DNA of 64,000 bases from contig NZ_CP023694.1 of the NCBI RefSeq assembly GCF_008705135.1, positions 3,224,001 through 3,288,000 on the forward strand, read 5' to 3'. The notes under the pieces were generated by a model that searched no databases, was not told where the DNA came from, and saw only the letters and a list, made by a program, of their open reading frames with translations. Each line of letters begins with the position of its first letter. Position 1 is the stretch's first letter. A program made the position numbers and the translations under genes. Positions 8,990 through 18,594 of the stretch are shown piece after piece. The DNA is from Streptomyces coeruleorubidus (GTDB taxonomy: Bacteria > Actinomycetota > Actinomycetes > Streptomycetales > Streptomycetaceae).

Positions 8990-10858
8990 TTACTTCTTGC
9001 CCTTGCCCGACCCCGCGCTGTCATCGCTCGACAGGACGGCGATGAACGCCTCCTGCGGAACTTCCACGGAACCCACCATCTTCATCCGCTTCTTGCCCTC
9101 CTTCTGCTTCTCCAGCAGCTTCCGCTTACGGGAGATGTCACCGCCGTAGCACTTGGCGAGGACGTCCTTGCGGATGGCGCGGATGGTCTCGCGGGCGATG
9201 ACCCGGGAGCCGATGGCGGCCTGGACCGGCACCTCGAAGGCCTGCCGCGGGATGAGCTCCTTGAGCTTCGCGACGAGCCGCACACCATAGGCGTACGCCT
9301 GGTCCTTGTGGGTGATCGCCGAGAAGGCGTCGACCTTGTCGCCGTGCAGCAGGATGTCGACCTTGACCAGGCTGGAGGTCTGCTCGCCGGTGGGCTCGTA
9401 GTCCAGCGAGGCGTAGCCGCGGGTCTTGGACTTCAGCTGGTCGAAGAAGTCGAAGACGATCTCCGCGAGCGGGAGGGTGTAGCGGATCTCGACCCGCTCC
9501 TCGGAGAGGTAGTCCATGCCGAGCAGGACACCGCGCCGGGTCTGGCACAGCTCCATGATCGAGCCGGTGAACTCGCTGGGCGCCAGGATGGTGGCCCGCA
9601 CGACCGGCTCGTAGACCTCCGAGATCTTGCCCTCGGGGAACTCGCTCGGGTTGGTGACCGTGTGCTCGCTGCCGTCCTCCATGAGGACGCGGTAGACCAC
9701 GTTCGGGGCGGTCGCGATCAGGTCGAGCCCGAACTCGCGCTCCAGCCGCTCCCGGATCACGTCCAGGTGCAGCAGGCCGAGGAAACCGACGCGGAAGCCG
9801 AAGCCGAGGGCGGCGGAGGTCTCCGGCTCGTAGACCAGCGCGGCGTCGTTGAGCTGGAGCTTGTCGAGGGCCTCGCGCAGCTCCGGGTAGTCCGAGCCGT
9901 CCAGGGGGTAGAGGCCGGAGAACACCATCGGCTTGGGATCCTTGTACCCGCCGAGCGCCTCCTGGGCCCCCTTGTGCTGGCTGGTGACGGTGTCACCGAC
10001 CTTGGACTGGCGCACGTCCTTCACACCGGTGATGAGGTAGCCCACCTCGCCGACGCCGAGACCGTCGGACGACAGCATCTCCGGCGAGTTGGTGCCGATC
10101 TCCAGGAGCTCGTGCGTGGCACCGGTGGACATCATCCTGATGCGCTCACGCTTGTTGAGCTGCCCGTCGATGACACGGACGTACGTCACCACGCCCCGGT
10201 AGGAGTCGTAGACGGAGTCGAAGATCATGGCGCGCGCGGGGGCGTCCTTCACGCCGACCGGGGCCGGGACCTGTTCGACGACCTTGTCCAGCAGCGCCTC
10301 GACACCGAGCCCGGTCTTGGCGGAGACCTTGAGCACGTCGTCGGGCTCGCACCCGATGAGGTGGGCGAGCTCCTCGGCGAACTTCTCGGGCTGCGCGGCC
10401 GGCAGGTCGATCTTGTTCAGCACGGGGATGATCGTGAGGTCGTTCTCCATCGCCAGGTAGAGGTTGGCGAGGGTCTGCGCCTCGATGCCCTGGGCGGCGT
10501 CGACCAGGAGGATGGTGCCCTCACAGGCGGCGAGCGACCGCGAGACCTCGTAGGTGAAGTCGACGTGCCCCGGGGTGTCGATCATGTTCAGGATGTGCGT
10601 CTTGCTCTTGTCGTGGGACGGGGCCCACGGGAGTCGCACCGCCTGGGACTTGATCGTGATGCCGCGCTCACGCTCGATGTCCATGCGGTCGAGGTACTGA
10701 GCTCGCATCTGCCGCTGCTCGACCACTCCGGTCAGCTGGAGCATCCGGTCGGCGAGCGTGGACTTGCCGTGGTCGATGTGCGCGATGATGCAGAAGTTGC
10801 GGATCAGAGCCGGGTCGGTACGGCTCGGTTCGGGCACATGGCTAGGGATCGCGGGCAC
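8990..10858 (-). CDS. lepA: Elongation factor 4 (back-translocase LepA)
   Basis: The protein is 622 aa from GTG 10858, with AGGA 8-9 nt upstream; further in-frame codons upstream look non-coding. It is a ribosome-associated GTPase that acts on stalled or mis-translocated ribosomes. It has G1 [10 protein letters not shown]2 RGITIKSQ, G3 DTPGHVDF, G4 NKIDLP, then EF-G-like domains and the LepA-specific C-terminus ([19 protein letters not shown]). Length and motifs are typical. It is divergent from rpsT, and the 238 bp between them contain a perfect 10-bp inverted repeat and a likely rpsT promoter. Confidence 0.98.
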   Translation of the reverse strand: MPAIPSHVPEPSRTDPALIRNFCIIAHIDHGKSTLADRMLQLTGVVEQRQMRAQYLDRMDIERERGITIKSQAVRLPWAPSHDKSKTHILNMIDTPGHVDFTYEVSRSLAACEGTILLVDAAQGIEAQTLANLYLAMENDLTIIPVLNKIDLPAAQPEKFAEELAHLIGCEPDDVLKVSAKTGLGVEALLDKVVEQVPAPVGVKDAPARAMIFDSVYDSYRGVVTYVRVIDGQLNKRERIRMMSTGATHELLEIGTNSPEMLSSDGLGVGEVGYLITGVKDVRQSKVGDTVTSQHKGAQEALGGYKDPKPMVFSGLYPLDGSDYPELREALDKLQLNDAALVYEPETSAALGFGFRVGFLGLLHLDVIRERLEREFGLDLIATAPNVVYRVLMEDGSEHTVTNPSEFPEGKISEVYEPVVRATILAPSEFTGSIMELCQTRRGVLLGMDYLSEERVEIRYTLPLAEIVFDFFDQLKSKTRGYASLDYEPTGEQTSSLVKVDILLHGDKVDAFSAITHKDQAYAYGVRLVAKLKELIPRQAFEVPVQAAIGSRVIARETIRAIRKDVLAKCYGGDISRKRKLLEKQKEGKKRMKMVGSVEVPQEAFIAVLSSDDSAGSGKGKK

Positions 10859-10923
10859 GCAGGGTCCTGATTCTTGAGGCGTCCGCAGTGTCTGCGGTCT
10901 CGGGTCGGATCGATACGTAGCCT

Positions 10924-10950
10924 CCATGGTCCCACGGGTGGGGACCATGG
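10924..10950. repeat. Perfect 10-bp inverted repeat between lepA and rpsT
   Basis: CCATGGTCCC (10924-10933) pairs exactly with GGGACCATGG (10941-10950) around the 7-nt spacer ACGGGTG. It lies 66 bp upstream of the lepA start and just upstream of the likely rpsT -35. It could be an operator acting on both genes or an RNA hairpin in the lepA leader. Confidence 0.65.
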
Positions 10951-10956
10951 ACGGGT

Positions 10957-10986
10957 TTGGGCCATGAATGAGCCCGCTGGTACCGT
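10957..10986 (+). promoter_or_regulatory. Probable vegetative promoter of rpsT
   Basis: TTGGGC (10957-10962) and TACCGT (10981-10986) are spaced by 18 bp and sit about 110 bp upstream of the rpsT start. The match is a reasonable HrdB-type one. Confidence 0.45.
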
Positions 10987-11096
10987 GGGGGGCTGTGCCT
11001 CATGCCCTCTCGCAGGAGGCACTCCTCAAGAAATCACCCGGTACAGACCGTGCGGCATCCGTGCGGCCCCGTGCCAGAACCTGAGAAGGCTCATTC

Positions 11097-11363
11097 GTGG
11101 CGAACATCAAGTCCCAGATCAAGCGGATCAAGACCAACGAGAAGGCTCGGCTGCGCAACAAGGCCGTCAAGTCCTCCCTCAAGACCGCGATCCGCAAGGC
11201 CCGTGAGGCTGCTGCCGCGGGTGACGCCGAGAAGGCCACCGAGTACCAGCGCGCTGCCGCGCGCCAGCTCGACAAGGCCGTCTCGAAGGGCGTCATCCAC
11301 AAGAACCAGGCTGCCAACAAGAAGTCGGCGCTGGCTCAGAAGGTCGCCGCGCTCAAGGGCTGA
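11097..11363 (+). CDS. rpsT: 30S ribosomal protein S20
   Basis: The protein is 88 aa, with GTG start 11097 and GAGAAGG 7 nt upstream. It binds 16S rRNA early in small-subunit assembly. The sequence is the typical Lys/Ala-rich helical S20 ([20 protein letters not shown] at the start, [13 protein letters not shown] at the end). It is transcribed alone, divergent from lepA, with a strong terminator downstream. Confidence 0.99.
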   Translation: MANIKSQIKRIKTNEKARLRNKAVKSSLKTAIRKAREAAAAGDAEKATEYQRAAARQLDKAVSKGVIHKNQAANKKSALAQKVAALKG

Positions 11364-11485
11364 CGTCTGATGTGACGCCGGAGGGAATCGAGCGGGCCCT
11401 CTCTCATCCGCTCCCGTCCGGCACCCCTCGGGTCCGCGCGCGGCCTGCGTTCGCCACGCGGGCGCGGATCCAACAGCTTGAAGCG

Positions 11486-11530
11486 AAGGCCGGGTGTCCT
11501 CCTGTTCCCCATGGGAGGGCACGCGGCCTT
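11486..11530. terminator. Bidirectional terminator between rpsT and the SnoaL-like gene
   Basis: The left arm AAGGCCGGGTGTCCTCC pairs with GGGAGGGCACGCGGCCTT, with two mismatches and a 10-nt loop. It lies between two convergent genes, 120 nt past the rpsT stop and 8 nt from the other stop. Confidence 0.75.
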
Positions 11531-11538
11531 CGGCCTGT

Positions 11539-11934
11539 TCAGGACCAGAATTCGTTGTTCGCGTCGATGTCCTCGACACACTCGTCGAGGTCGGTGACCT
11601 TGTCCCCGACGATCCGGAAGATGATGCATCCGGTGTCGTCCAGGCGCTTGCCGCCCCGCTCGGCCGTGAAGCGGGTCATGCCGACCGCGTGACCGCGGCC
11701 GTCGACACAGATGCCGATCAGTTCGGCACGCGCCGTCCCGTCGGTCTCCGCGCCGAGCCGTTCGTACATCTCGATGATCGCGTTCACGCCTTTGAAGTCA
11801 CCCGACAGCGGGTGCTCTCCGGGTACGTGGTGTGTGGCGTCCGCCGCTATCAGCCCGCGCAAGGCGTCCATGTCACCGCGCGAGAAGGCATCGAATCCCT
11901 TGCGGACCAGCGCCGCGTGCGGGTGCTCAGCCAT
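11539..11934 (-). CDS. SnoaL/NTF2-like small protein
   Basis: The protein is 131 aa. The start at ATG 11934 is supported by GGAGAGGTGG about 9 nt upstream. The fold family is shown by ALVRKGFDAFSRGDMDALRGL, the central VPGEHPLSGDFKGVNAI and the C-terminal strand-rich part ending in DLDECVEDIDANNEFW. Members of this cone-shaped alpha+beta family are isomerases, cyclases or ligand binders of many kinds. No catalytic residue can be assigned here. It is divergent from the VOC protein at 12020, with 85 bp between starts. Confidence 0.85.
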   Translation of the reverse strand: MAEHPHAALVRKGFDAFSRGDMDALRGLIAADATHHVPGEHPLSGDFKGVNAIIEMYERLGAETDGTARAELIGICVDGRGHAVGMTRFTAERGGKRLDDTGCIIFRIVGDKVTDLDECVEDIDANNEFWS

Positions 11935-12019
11935 GTCCGTCGCCACCTCTCCGTCACTTGGCGAGTACGGCTGCACTCCCGATTCTCCCTCCGGGCGGCT
12001 CCGGCGGCACAGTGGAGAC

Positions 12020-12457
12020 ATGGACGCAGGCGATGACGCAGACAACAGGAACGTGCTGGCCGGAGCCCGTGTGGCGACCCGGCTCCCCGCTCAGGACCTG
12101 GACCGGGCACGGCGCTTCTACGCCGAGAAACTCGGCCTGGAACCGGCCGACGAACGGCCCGGTGGGCTGCTGTACCGGTGCGGCGGCGCGGAGTTCGTGC
12201 TGTTCCGGTCGACGGGAGCCTCGCCCGGCACCTTCACCCAGATGGCGCTGGAGGTCGGCGACATCGAGGCCGCCGTGGCGGAGCTCAAGCGCCGCGGCGT
12301 GGTCTTCGAGGAGGTCGACGTGCCCGGCTTCCGCACGGAGGGCGGGATCGCCGAGATCGAGGGGAACTACCCGAGCAAGGGCGCACGGGGCGAACGCGGC
12401 GCCTGGTTCCGTGACAGCGAGGGGAACCTGCTGGGGATCGGGGAGCCGGTGGTCTGA
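12020..12457 (+). CDS. VOC-family (glyoxalase/bleomycin-resistance-like) protein
   Basis: The protein is 145 aa from ATG 12020, with GTGGAGA close upstream. It has two beta-alpha-beta-beta-beta modules: VATRLPAQDLDRARRFYAEK at the start and the C-terminal GAWFRDSEGNLLGIGEPV. A Glu in EGNLLGI is in the usual metal-ligand position. Members are metal-dependent lyases, dioxygenases or drug-binding proteins, so the substrate is unknown. It is probably cytoplasmic and monocistronic, convergent with holA. Confidence 0.87.
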   Translation: MDAGDDADNRNVLAGARVATRLPAQDLDRARRFYAEKLGLEPADERPGGLLYRCGGAEFVLFRSTGASPGTFTQMALEVGDIEAAVAELKRRGVVFEEVDVPGFRTEGGIAEIEGNYPSKGARGERGAWFRDSEGNLLGIGEPVV

Positions 12458-12551
12458 GCGGGGGCTCGGCCACTTGGGCCCGGTCGGGGGCGAGGGGTGC
12501 TGCTGGGATCACCCACCCGGGCCCGGATCGGGGCGCGGGGCGCTGCTGGGA
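12458..12551. other. Convergent intergenic spacer with an imperfect direct repeat
   Basis: GGGGTGCTGCTGGGATCAC (near 12495) and GGGGCGCTGCTGGGATTAC (near 12538) are 43 bp apart. The spacer also has GGGCCCGG-type arms that could pair as a terminator for both genes. Confidence 0.4.
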
Positions 12552-13541
12552 TTACGCCCGGCCCCTGGACCGCGCCGCCCGTGCGATGGTGACCACCGCC
12601 TTCTCCAGGGCGTACCCGGGATCGTCCCCGCCGCCCTTCACCCCCGCGTCCGCCTCGGCCACGGCCCGCAGCGCCACGGCCACCCCGTCCGGGGTCCAGC
12701 CCCGCATCTGCTGCCGCACCCGGTCGATCTTCCACGGCGGCATGCCCAGCTCCCGGGCGAGATCGGCCGGCCGTCCGCCACGCGCCGACGACAGCTTGCC
12801 GATCGCCCGGACGCCCTGCGCCAGCGCACTCGTGATCAGTACGGGCGCCACTCCGGTCGACAGCGACCAGCGCAACGCCTCCAGCGCCTCCGCCGCCCGC
12901 CCTTCGACCGCCCGGTCGGCGACCGTGAAGCTCGACGCCTCGGCCCGGCCCGTGTAGTACCGTCCGACGACCTCCTCGTCGATCGTCCCCTCGACATCCG
13001 CGACCAGCTGCGACACCGCCGACGCCAGCTCCCGCAGGTCGCTCCCGATCGCGTCGACGAGCGTCTGGCACGCCTCCGGCGTGGCGGACCTGCCCACCGC
13101 CCGGAACTCCTGCCGCACGAACGCCAGCCGGTCCGCCGGCTTGGTCATCTTCGGGCAGGCCACCTCGCGTGCGCCCGCCTTGCGCGCCGCATCGAGCAGC
13201 CCCTTGCCCTTGGCCCCGCCGGCGTGCAGCAGTACCAAAGTGATCTCCTCGGCGGGCGCGCCGAGATAGGCCTTCACGTCCTTGATCGTGTCGGCCGACA
13301 GGTCCTGCGCGTTGCGTACGACGACGACCTTGCGCTCCGCGAAGAGGGACGGACTCGTCAGCTCGGCGAGCGTGCCGGGCTGCAACTGGTCCGGGGTCAG
13401 GTCCCGTACGTCCGTGTCGGCGTCGGAGGCCTTCGCGGCGGCCACCACCTCCTGCACGGCACGGTCGAGCAGCAGCTCCTCCTGGCCCACGGCGAGCGTC
13501 AGGGGGGCGAGAGGGTCGTCATTCGCAGTCTTCCTGGCCAT
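12552..13541 (-). CDS. holA: DNA polymerase III delta subunit (clamp loader)
   Basis: The protein is 329 aa if translation begins at ATG 13541 (MARKTANDDPLAPLTLAVGQEE); ATG 13553 and GTG 13571 upstream are also possible. It opens the sliding clamp as part of the delta-tau3-delta' loader. The fold is shown by AVGQEELLLDRAVQEVV, the segment FAERKVVVVRNAQDL, LVLLHAGGAKGKGLLDAARK and a C-terminal helical collar with WKIDRVRQQMRGW. HolA usually lacks intact Walker motifs, as here. Neighbouring rpsT and lepA is the usual bacterial arrangement. Confidence 0.93.
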   Translation of the reverse strand: MARKTANDDPLAPLTLAVGQEELLLDRAVQEVVAAAKASDADTDVRDLTPDQLQPGTLAELTSPSLFAERKVVVVRNAQDLSADTIKDVKAYLGAPAEEITLVLLHAGGAKGKGLLDAARKAGAREVACPKMTKPADRLAFVRQEFRAVGRSATPEACQTLVDAIGSDLRELASAVSQLVADVEGTIDEEVVGRYYTGRAEASSFTVADRAVEGRAAEALEALRWSLSTGVAPVLITSALAQGVRAIGKLSSARGGRPADLARELGMPPWKIDRVRQQMRGWTPDGVAVALRAVAEADAGVKGGGDDPGYALEKAVVTIARAARSRGRA

Positions 13542-13623
13542 CGCGACAAGCATCCCACGCGGCACTGACAACGGACCCCGAAGGGCTTACGGCTCGCACG
13601 CCTGCGGACCGGACCCCAAAGGC

Positions 13624-13878
13624 CTACGGCTCCTCCCGCCAGCCCTCCCACTCACCGGCGAACCGGTCCAGCTCCCCGGGGTCCAGACGCTCCTCCTCGT
13701 CCCTCAGGACGACCAGCCACTGCGCGTCCTCGGCGTCGTCCTCACCGGCCAGCGCGTCCCGCACCAGCTGCGGCTCCTCGACGACCGCGAACCGCTCCCG
13801 CAGCGCCTCCACCACCTCTTCCGCGGCATCACGGTCGGGCAGCACCAGCACATGTCGCACATCACTCACGCCGGCCAT
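13624..13878 (-). CDS. Small acidic hypothetical protein
   Basis: The protein is 84 aa from ATG 13878; GTG 13869 is an alternative. The sequence starts with a strand (DVRHVLVLPDRDAAEEVVEAL) and continues as alternating strand and helix, strongly acidic and Trp-containing at the end (FAGEWEGW). It resembles a compact alpha/beta (ferredoxin-like) unit, but I do not recognise the family. It lies between holA and the YceI gene on the same strand, 29 bp from the latter. The ribosome binding site is weak. Confidence 0.7.
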   Translation of the reverse strand: MAGVSDVRHVLVLPDRDAAEEVVEALRERFAVVEEPQLVRDALAGEDDAEDAQWLVVLRDEEERLDPGELDRFAGEWEGWREEP

Positions 13879-13907
13879 TGTCCGACACCGGCTCACGGCC
13901 CGGCCGC

Positions 13908-14789
13908 TCAGCCCTTGCGCACGACCTGCACGTCGAGGTCGACCTTGATGCTCGGCCCGACCACCGCGATGCCCCGGGCCAGCATCGTCTGCCAGCTCAC
14001 CGTGAAGTCGTCCCGGTGCAGCTCGGTCGTGGCCCGGCAGGCCGCCCGCACCTCGCCCTCCATGCCGTTGCCCAGCCCCAGGTACTCCGTGTCCAGCGTG
14101 ACCGTGCGCGTCACGCCGTGCAGCGACAGCGCCCCCGTCACGGCCCACCGGTTCCCGCCCTTGTGCACGAACCGGTCGCTGTAGAACTCGAGGGTCGGGA
14201 ACTTCGCGACGTCCAGGAAGTCCGCCGACCGCAGATGGTCGTCGCGCATCCTCATGTTGGTGTCGATGGACGCCGCGTCGATCACCACGTGCATCGCCGA
14301 ATGCTCCACCGGCTCGCTGATGCGTATGACTCCCGCGAAGGACTTGAACTGTCCGTGGATCCGGGCGAGTCCGATGTGCCGCGCGGTGAAGCCGATCGAG
14401 GAGTGCGCCGACTCGATCTCCCAGTCGCCGGGCCCCGGCAGCTCCGCCGGCCGGGCCACCTGGAGCGTCACGTCACCGAGCGAAGCGAGCGAGTTCTCGG
14501 CGACCTGCGTGGTCGCCCGGTACGGCGTGTACCCCTCCGCCGACACGGCGAGCCGGTACTCCCCCGCGGGCACCGTCGTCATGAACGACCCGAACGGATC
14601 CGCTCCCCCGCTGACCACGGGACGCCCCATGGTGTCGGTGACCGCGAACTCCGCGTGTCTGACCGGTTCGTTGACCGGGTCGAGTGCCCGGCAGGCCAGC
14701 ACCCCGGCGCTCGGCGGCATCAGCACCGCCGCCAGGGGACTCGTCCGTTGCACCCGATTGGTTCGGCTTCCCAGCCAGCGGCCGATCAT
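13908..14789 (-). CDS. YceI-family lipocalin-like protein with N-terminal Ig-like domain
   Basis: The protein is 293 aa from ATG 14789, with GAGGTG 5 nt upstream. Residues about 25-125 form a carboxypeptidase-regulatory-like beta-sandwich (VRHAEFAVTDTMGRPV, VPAGEYRLAVSAEGYTPYR). Residues about 130-290 form the YceI barrel (WEIESAHSSIGFTARHI, FKSFAGVIRI, GEVRAACRATTELHRDDFTV), which binds isoprenoid or other amphipathic lipids. There is no clear signal peptide, although residues 1-30 are basic and then mildly hydrophobic. The fusion to a sandwich domain is longer than the usual YceI of about 190 aa. The in vivo ligand is unknown. Confidence 0.9.
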   Translation of the reverse strand: MIGRWLGSRTNRVQRTSPLAAVLMPPSAGVLACRALDPVNEPVRHAEFAVTDTMGRPVVSGGADPFGSFMTTVPAGEYRLAVSAEGYTPYRATTQVAENSLASLGDVTLQVARPAELPGPGDWEIESAHSSIGFTARHIGLARIHGQFKSFAGVIRISEPVEHSAMHVVIDAASIDTNMRMRDDHLRSADFLDVAKFPTLEFYSDRFVHKGGNRWAVTGALSLHGVTRTVTLDTEYLGLGNGMEGEVRAACRATTELHRDDFTVSWQTMLARGIAVVGPSIKVDLDVQVVRKG

Positions 14790-15023
14790 GGACACCTCGC
14801 GCGACTCGAAGTCAGCTGTTTGATCACGGTTAACCGAGGAGGCATTCGACCACCGATGAGGCATTCGAGGCAACACGAGACCACATCACGGGAATCCAGC
14901 ACTTGTGCTGGGACTACGCACGAGTAGCACCATGTGGCCCAAGTGGGGCTTCTGAGCCTCTCTACCCCTTCTGCCCTCGCTACCTCATCGCCCCTTTTCT
15001 CCCTTCTTGCTCCTCTGTTGGGA

Positions 15024-15863
15024 TCAGCTCTCCTGGCCGCTGCCCCGAACCGTCGGCACCGAGCCCAGCTCGATGCCGAACCGCTCCCGGTACACCCCGA
15101 GGACCTCCTCGTCCGTCCCCAGCTCCCGCTCCTGACGGCCGCCGTCGGCCCCGGTCACCGTGAACCTGCGGCCGCTGAGCGTGATCCGCCCTCCGTCCTC
15201 CGTGACCCGCGAACAGACCAGCGACCGCGTGAAGTGCGACACCGGCGACGTGCTGTGCCACCACACCCCGGCCACGAAGTCCCCGAGCACCCGCGGCCGT
15301 ACCTCCAGCCGGTACTGCGGTCTGCCGTCGCGGATCACGTCCAGGTCCGCCGCCTCCACCGTGTCGTGCCCGCCGCGCACCCCCGCCGCGTCCGGCTGTG
15401 CCTCGACGATCCGGAACGTGCCCCCTGGATCCTCCTGTTCTCCCCTCTCCCCGAACGCCAGCGGCAGGTGGCTGTGCGCCCCGAACCCGACGTCGGCCAG
15501 CCAGTCGCCCCCGTCCACCGTCCGCACCCGCAGCGCGAGATGGTCGTACGGGATCCCGAGCCGCTCCTCGTCCCCGTAGACCCGCGCGGCGAGCAGCGCC
15601 ACGTCGTACCCCAGCGCGGCCAGCAACGCCCCGAAGGCTCCGTTGAGTTCGTAACAGAACCCGCCCCGCCGGGCGCCGACCACCTTGTCCAGCAGCCGCT
15701 TCTCCTCCAGCACGATCTCCTCGCCGAGGTGGATCGACAGGTTCTCGAACGGCACGGTCCGCAGGTGGCGTAGGTGCAGTTCGCGGAGCACGTCGACGGT
15801 GGGCCACGCCGGGTGCTCGACTCCCAGGCGGCGGAGATAGGCATCAACCTGTGCTGAGTGCAT
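15024..15863 (-). CDS. Arylamine N-acetyltransferase
   Basis: The protein is 279 aa. It transfers acetyl or another acyl from CoA to arylamines, hydrazines or hydroxylamines by ping-pong chemistry. The catalytic triad is visible: Cys70 in RRGGFCYELN, His108 in YDHLAL, Asp124 in LADVGFG. The N-terminal signature RTVPFENLSIHLGE and the C-terminal part complete the fold, and the length is standard. Only 4 bp separate it from the end of comEC, so it is probably the downstream cistron of the comEA-comEC operon. A functional link to DNA uptake is not apparent. Confidence 0.95.
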   Translation of the reverse strand: MHSAQVDAYLRRLGVEHPAWPTVDVLRELHLRHLRTVPFENLSIHLGEEIVLEEKRLLDKVVGARRGGFCYELNGAFGALLAALGYDVALLAARVYGDEERLGIPYDHLALRVRTVDGGDWLADVGFGAHSHLPLAFGERGEQEDPGGTFRIVEAQPDAAGVRGGHDTVEAADLDVIRDGRPQYRLEVRPRVLGDFVAGVWWHSTSPVSHFTRSLVCSRVTEDGGRITLSGRRFTVTGADGGRQERELGTDEEVLGVYRERFGIELGSVPTVRGSGQES

Positions 15864-15867
15864 GCCC

Positions 15868-18594
15868 TCAGTCTCGCGCCACCCTCAGCTCCCCGCCCCC
15901 TCCTACGACCGCGAGCGCGCCGTCCCGGTCCGTCCGCAGCACCGCCGCACCCCCGGCGCGCAGCGCCGCGACCGTGCCGGGCGCCGGATGCCCGTAGCTG
16001 TTGTCCGCACCGCAACTGATCAGGGCCAGCCGCGGGGCCGCCCGGTCCATCAGGCCGGGGTCCTGGTAGGCCGAACCGTGGTGGGCGACCTTCAGCACGT
16101 CCACGCTCTCCAGTTCCTCGGCCGCCGGTGATCTCGCCAGCGCCCGCTGGGCCGGGGGTTCGAGGTCTCCGAGGAGCAGCAGGCGCAGCCCGGCCGACCG
16201 GACCAGCATGGCGACACTGGCGTCGTTCGGCCCCTCCGGCGCCGGGTGGGGCGGGAGCAGGTGCGGATGCGAGCCCGGCGGAGGGGTCGGGGGCCGGCTC
16301 GGGGGCGGCCACACCACCTGCCAGGACAACTCCCCCGTGCGGCGCTGCTCCCCGGCGGCGGCCCGCGTCAGGGGAACCCGCCGGGCCGTCGCCTGTCTCC
16401 GTACGAACGCGGCCTGGTCGGCGGGCTCTTCGAAGCCGGTCGTCTCGATCGCGCCCACCGCCCGTCCGCGCAGCACCCCCGGCAGGCCCGCCACATGATC
16501 GGCGTGGAAGTGGGTGAGCACGACCAGCGGAATCCTGGTGATGCCGAGTGAGCGCAGGCAGTGGTCGACAAGCTGCGGATCGGGTCCCGCGTCCACCACC
16601 ACTCCGCTGCCCTCGCCCGCCGCGAGCACCATGGCGTCGCCCTGTCCCACGTCGCACATCACCAGCCGCCAGCCGGGCGGCGGCCAGCCCGTGACCACCC
16701 GGGTCAGCGGCGGCGGCTGCACGACCACCAGCACCAGCGCCAGGCCGCAGACACCGCACCACCAGGGGTGCCCGAGCAGCCGCCGCCCCACGAGCAGCAC
16801 CACCAATGTCACGGCCGCGAGCAGCGCCGCACCCGCCCAACTGCCCGGCCAGTCCACTCCCGCTCCCGGCAGCGCCGCCCCGGTACGGGCGACCTGTGCG
16901 ATCCACTCGGCGGGCCAGTGCGCGCACCATGCCACGACCTGGGCCACCGGCATCGCCACCGGTGCCGTGGCCAGTGCCGCGAAGCCCAGCACGGTGGCCG
17001 GCGCGATCGCGAACTCCGCGATCAGATTGCACGGCACCGCCACCAGGCTCACCCGCGCCGACAGCACGGCCACGACGGGCGCGCACAGGGCCTGCGCGGC
17101 GGCAGCGGCGGCCAGCGCCTCGGCGAGCCGCGGCGGCACCCCGCGCCGCCGCAGCCCGGCACTCCAGCGCGGCGCGAGTGTGAGCAGGGCGCCGGTGGCC
17201 ACGACGGAGAGCAGGAAGCCGTAACTCCGGGCCAGCCACGGGTCGTACATGACCAGAAGCAGAACCGCCGTCGCCAGCGCCGGGATGAGTGACCTGCGGC
17301 GGCCGGTCGCGAGGGCGAGCAGCGCGACGGCTCCGCAGGCCGCGGCCCGCAGCACGCTCGGGTCCGGTCTGCACACGACGACGAACCCGAGTGAGAGCAC
17401 ACCCCCGAGCACCGCGGTCGCCCGCAGGGAGACACCGAGGCGAGGCGCGAGCCCCCGCCGCTCGACGTGCTGCGCCAGGCCCGGCGGCCCGAGCAGCAGG
17501 GCGAGCAGGATCGTGAAGTTGGCCCCGGATACGGCCAGAGTGTGCGTGAGGTCGGTCTCCTTGAAGGCCTCCTCCAGCTCCGGGGTGATCCGCGAGGTGT
17601 CCCCCACGACCAGCCCCGGCAACAGGGCCCGGGCATCCGCCGGCAACCCGTCGGTCGCCTCCCGCAGCCCGGCCCGCAACCGCCCGGCAAGCCGCTGAGC
17701 AGCCGAGGGTTCCCCCACCACCTCCGGTTCGGCCCGCCCCCGCACCCGCAGCACCGCCGCGACCCGGTCTCCGCCCGTCATCGCGGGCGCCAGCCGCGCG
17801 CCGACCCGCAGCCGCGTCGACGGCAGCAGCCCCAGCCACGGCGACCGCACCGGCCCGCCCGCGGTCTGCCGCCCACCTCCGGCAGACCCCGTCGCGGGCA
17901 CGGGTTGTCCATCCCTGACGGCCCCGCTCGCCCCGCCCGCGGGTGCCGACCGCCCACCCTCGACGACCCGGCCGGCCGACTCCACGTCGACGATCATCAG
18001 CACCGGCGCCCGCGTCACCACCGTCGCGCCACCCGCCTCCTGGACGCGCCGTACCTCGGCGTCGATCAGCACGGCGGTCGGAGCGACATGATCGCCCCGG
18101 ACCTTCGGCCGGGTGAGCCGGGGGTCGGAGGTGACCTCGACCTCGGCGGTCACCGTCGCGTACTCCCGCGCCAGGCCGGGCACGGGCCCCCGGCGCAGGT
18201 CCGCCCCGTGCAGCCCGGCCGAGGCGGCAGCCGCGGCCACGCACAGCAGCACGGCGGCGGCCGACGCCCGCGACCAGGAGGCCCACCCCGCTCGCCGGGC
18301 CAGGGGCAGCAGGCCGATGGCGGCCAGACATCCGGCCACGATGCCCAGGACCCACCCCGGCGGCGCGTCCAGCACCAACGCCGCCGTACCCCAGGCCGCG
18401 AGAGCGGGTGGGACGAGCCGTAGGTCCGTGGGTCCTTCCTGCCGCGGACGGGCGCTGCCCAGCCGCTTGCCGGAGGAGGCGTGCACGGACGACCTGGCGG
18501 GAGATGCGGACCCGGTGGGAGGGGCCGGTCCGGCGGTCAGCGTCTCAGGTGCCGCCTCGTCCCGCCGCGCCGGCAGCTCGGGGGCCCCGCTCAT
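15868..18594 (-). CDS. comEC: ComEC/Rec2-family DNA uptake channel protein
   Basis: The protein is 908 aa. The N-terminal 60 residues are a disordered Ala/Pro/Arg tail. Several membrane helices follow, then a soluble OB-like domain (TVTAEVEVTSDPRLTRP, about 150-290). The Competence core has LAVSGANFTILLALLLGPPGL and about ten helices. A C-terminal metallo-beta-lactamase-fold domain carries VGQGDAMVL, THFHADHVAGLPG, LLLGDLEPPAQ and KVAHHGS. ComEC passes single-stranded DNA through the membrane in competent bacteria. ATG 18594 overlaps the comEA stop by 4 nt (ATGA). All nuclease-like metal ligands appear present, so the gene looks functional. Confidence 0.95.
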   Translation of the reverse strand: MSGAPELPARRDEAAPETLTAGPAPPTGSASPARSSVHASSGKRLGSARPRQEGPTDLRLVPPALAAWGTAALVLDAPPGWVLGIVAGCLAAIGLLPLARRAGWASWSRASAAAVLLCVAAAAASAGLHGADLRRGPVPGLAREYATVTAEVEVTSDPRLTRPKVRGDHVAPTAVLIDAEVRRVQEAGGATVVTRAPVLMIVDVESAGRVVEGGRSAPAGGASGAVRDGQPVPATGSAGGGRQTAGGPVRSPWLGLLPSTRLRVGARLAPAMTGGDRVAAVLRVRGRAEPEVVGEPSAAQRLAGRLRAGLREATDGLPADARALLPGLVVGDTSRITPELEEAFKETDLTHTLAVSGANFTILLALLLGPPGLAQHVERRGLAPRLGVSLRATAVLGGVLSLGFVVVCRPDPSVLRAAACGAVALLALATGRRRSLIPALATAVLLLVMYDPWLARSYGFLLSVVATGALLTLAPRWSAGLRRRGVPPRLAEALAAAAAAQALCAPVVAVLSARVSLVAVPCNLIAEFAIAPATVLGFAALATAPVAMPVAQVVAWCAHWPAEWIAQVARTGAALPGAGVDWPGSWAGAALLAAVTLVVLLVGRRLLGHPWWCGVCGLALVLVVVQPPPLTRVVTGWPPPGWRLVMCDVGQGDAMVLAAGEGSGVVVDAGPDPQLVDHCLRSLGITRIPLVVLTHFHADHVAGLPGVLRGRAVGAIETTGFEEPADQAAFVRRQATARRVPLTRAAAGEQRRTGELSWQVVWPPPSRPPTPPPGSHPHLLPPHPAPEGPNDASVAMLVRSAGLRLLLLGDLEPPAQRALARSPAAEELESVDVLKVAHHGSAYQDPGLMDRAAPRLALISCGADNSYGHPAPGTVAALRAGGAAVLRTDRDGALAVVGGGGELRVARD

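Noticed and set aside
11711..12019. Upstream extension of the VOC protein
   Set aside because: It covers the divergent SnoaL-like gene; ATG 12020 with GTGGAGA starts the first beta strand.
14934..15773. Plus-strand open frame opposite the N-acetyltransferase gene
   Set aside because: No domain; the minus strand holds a complete catalytic triad.
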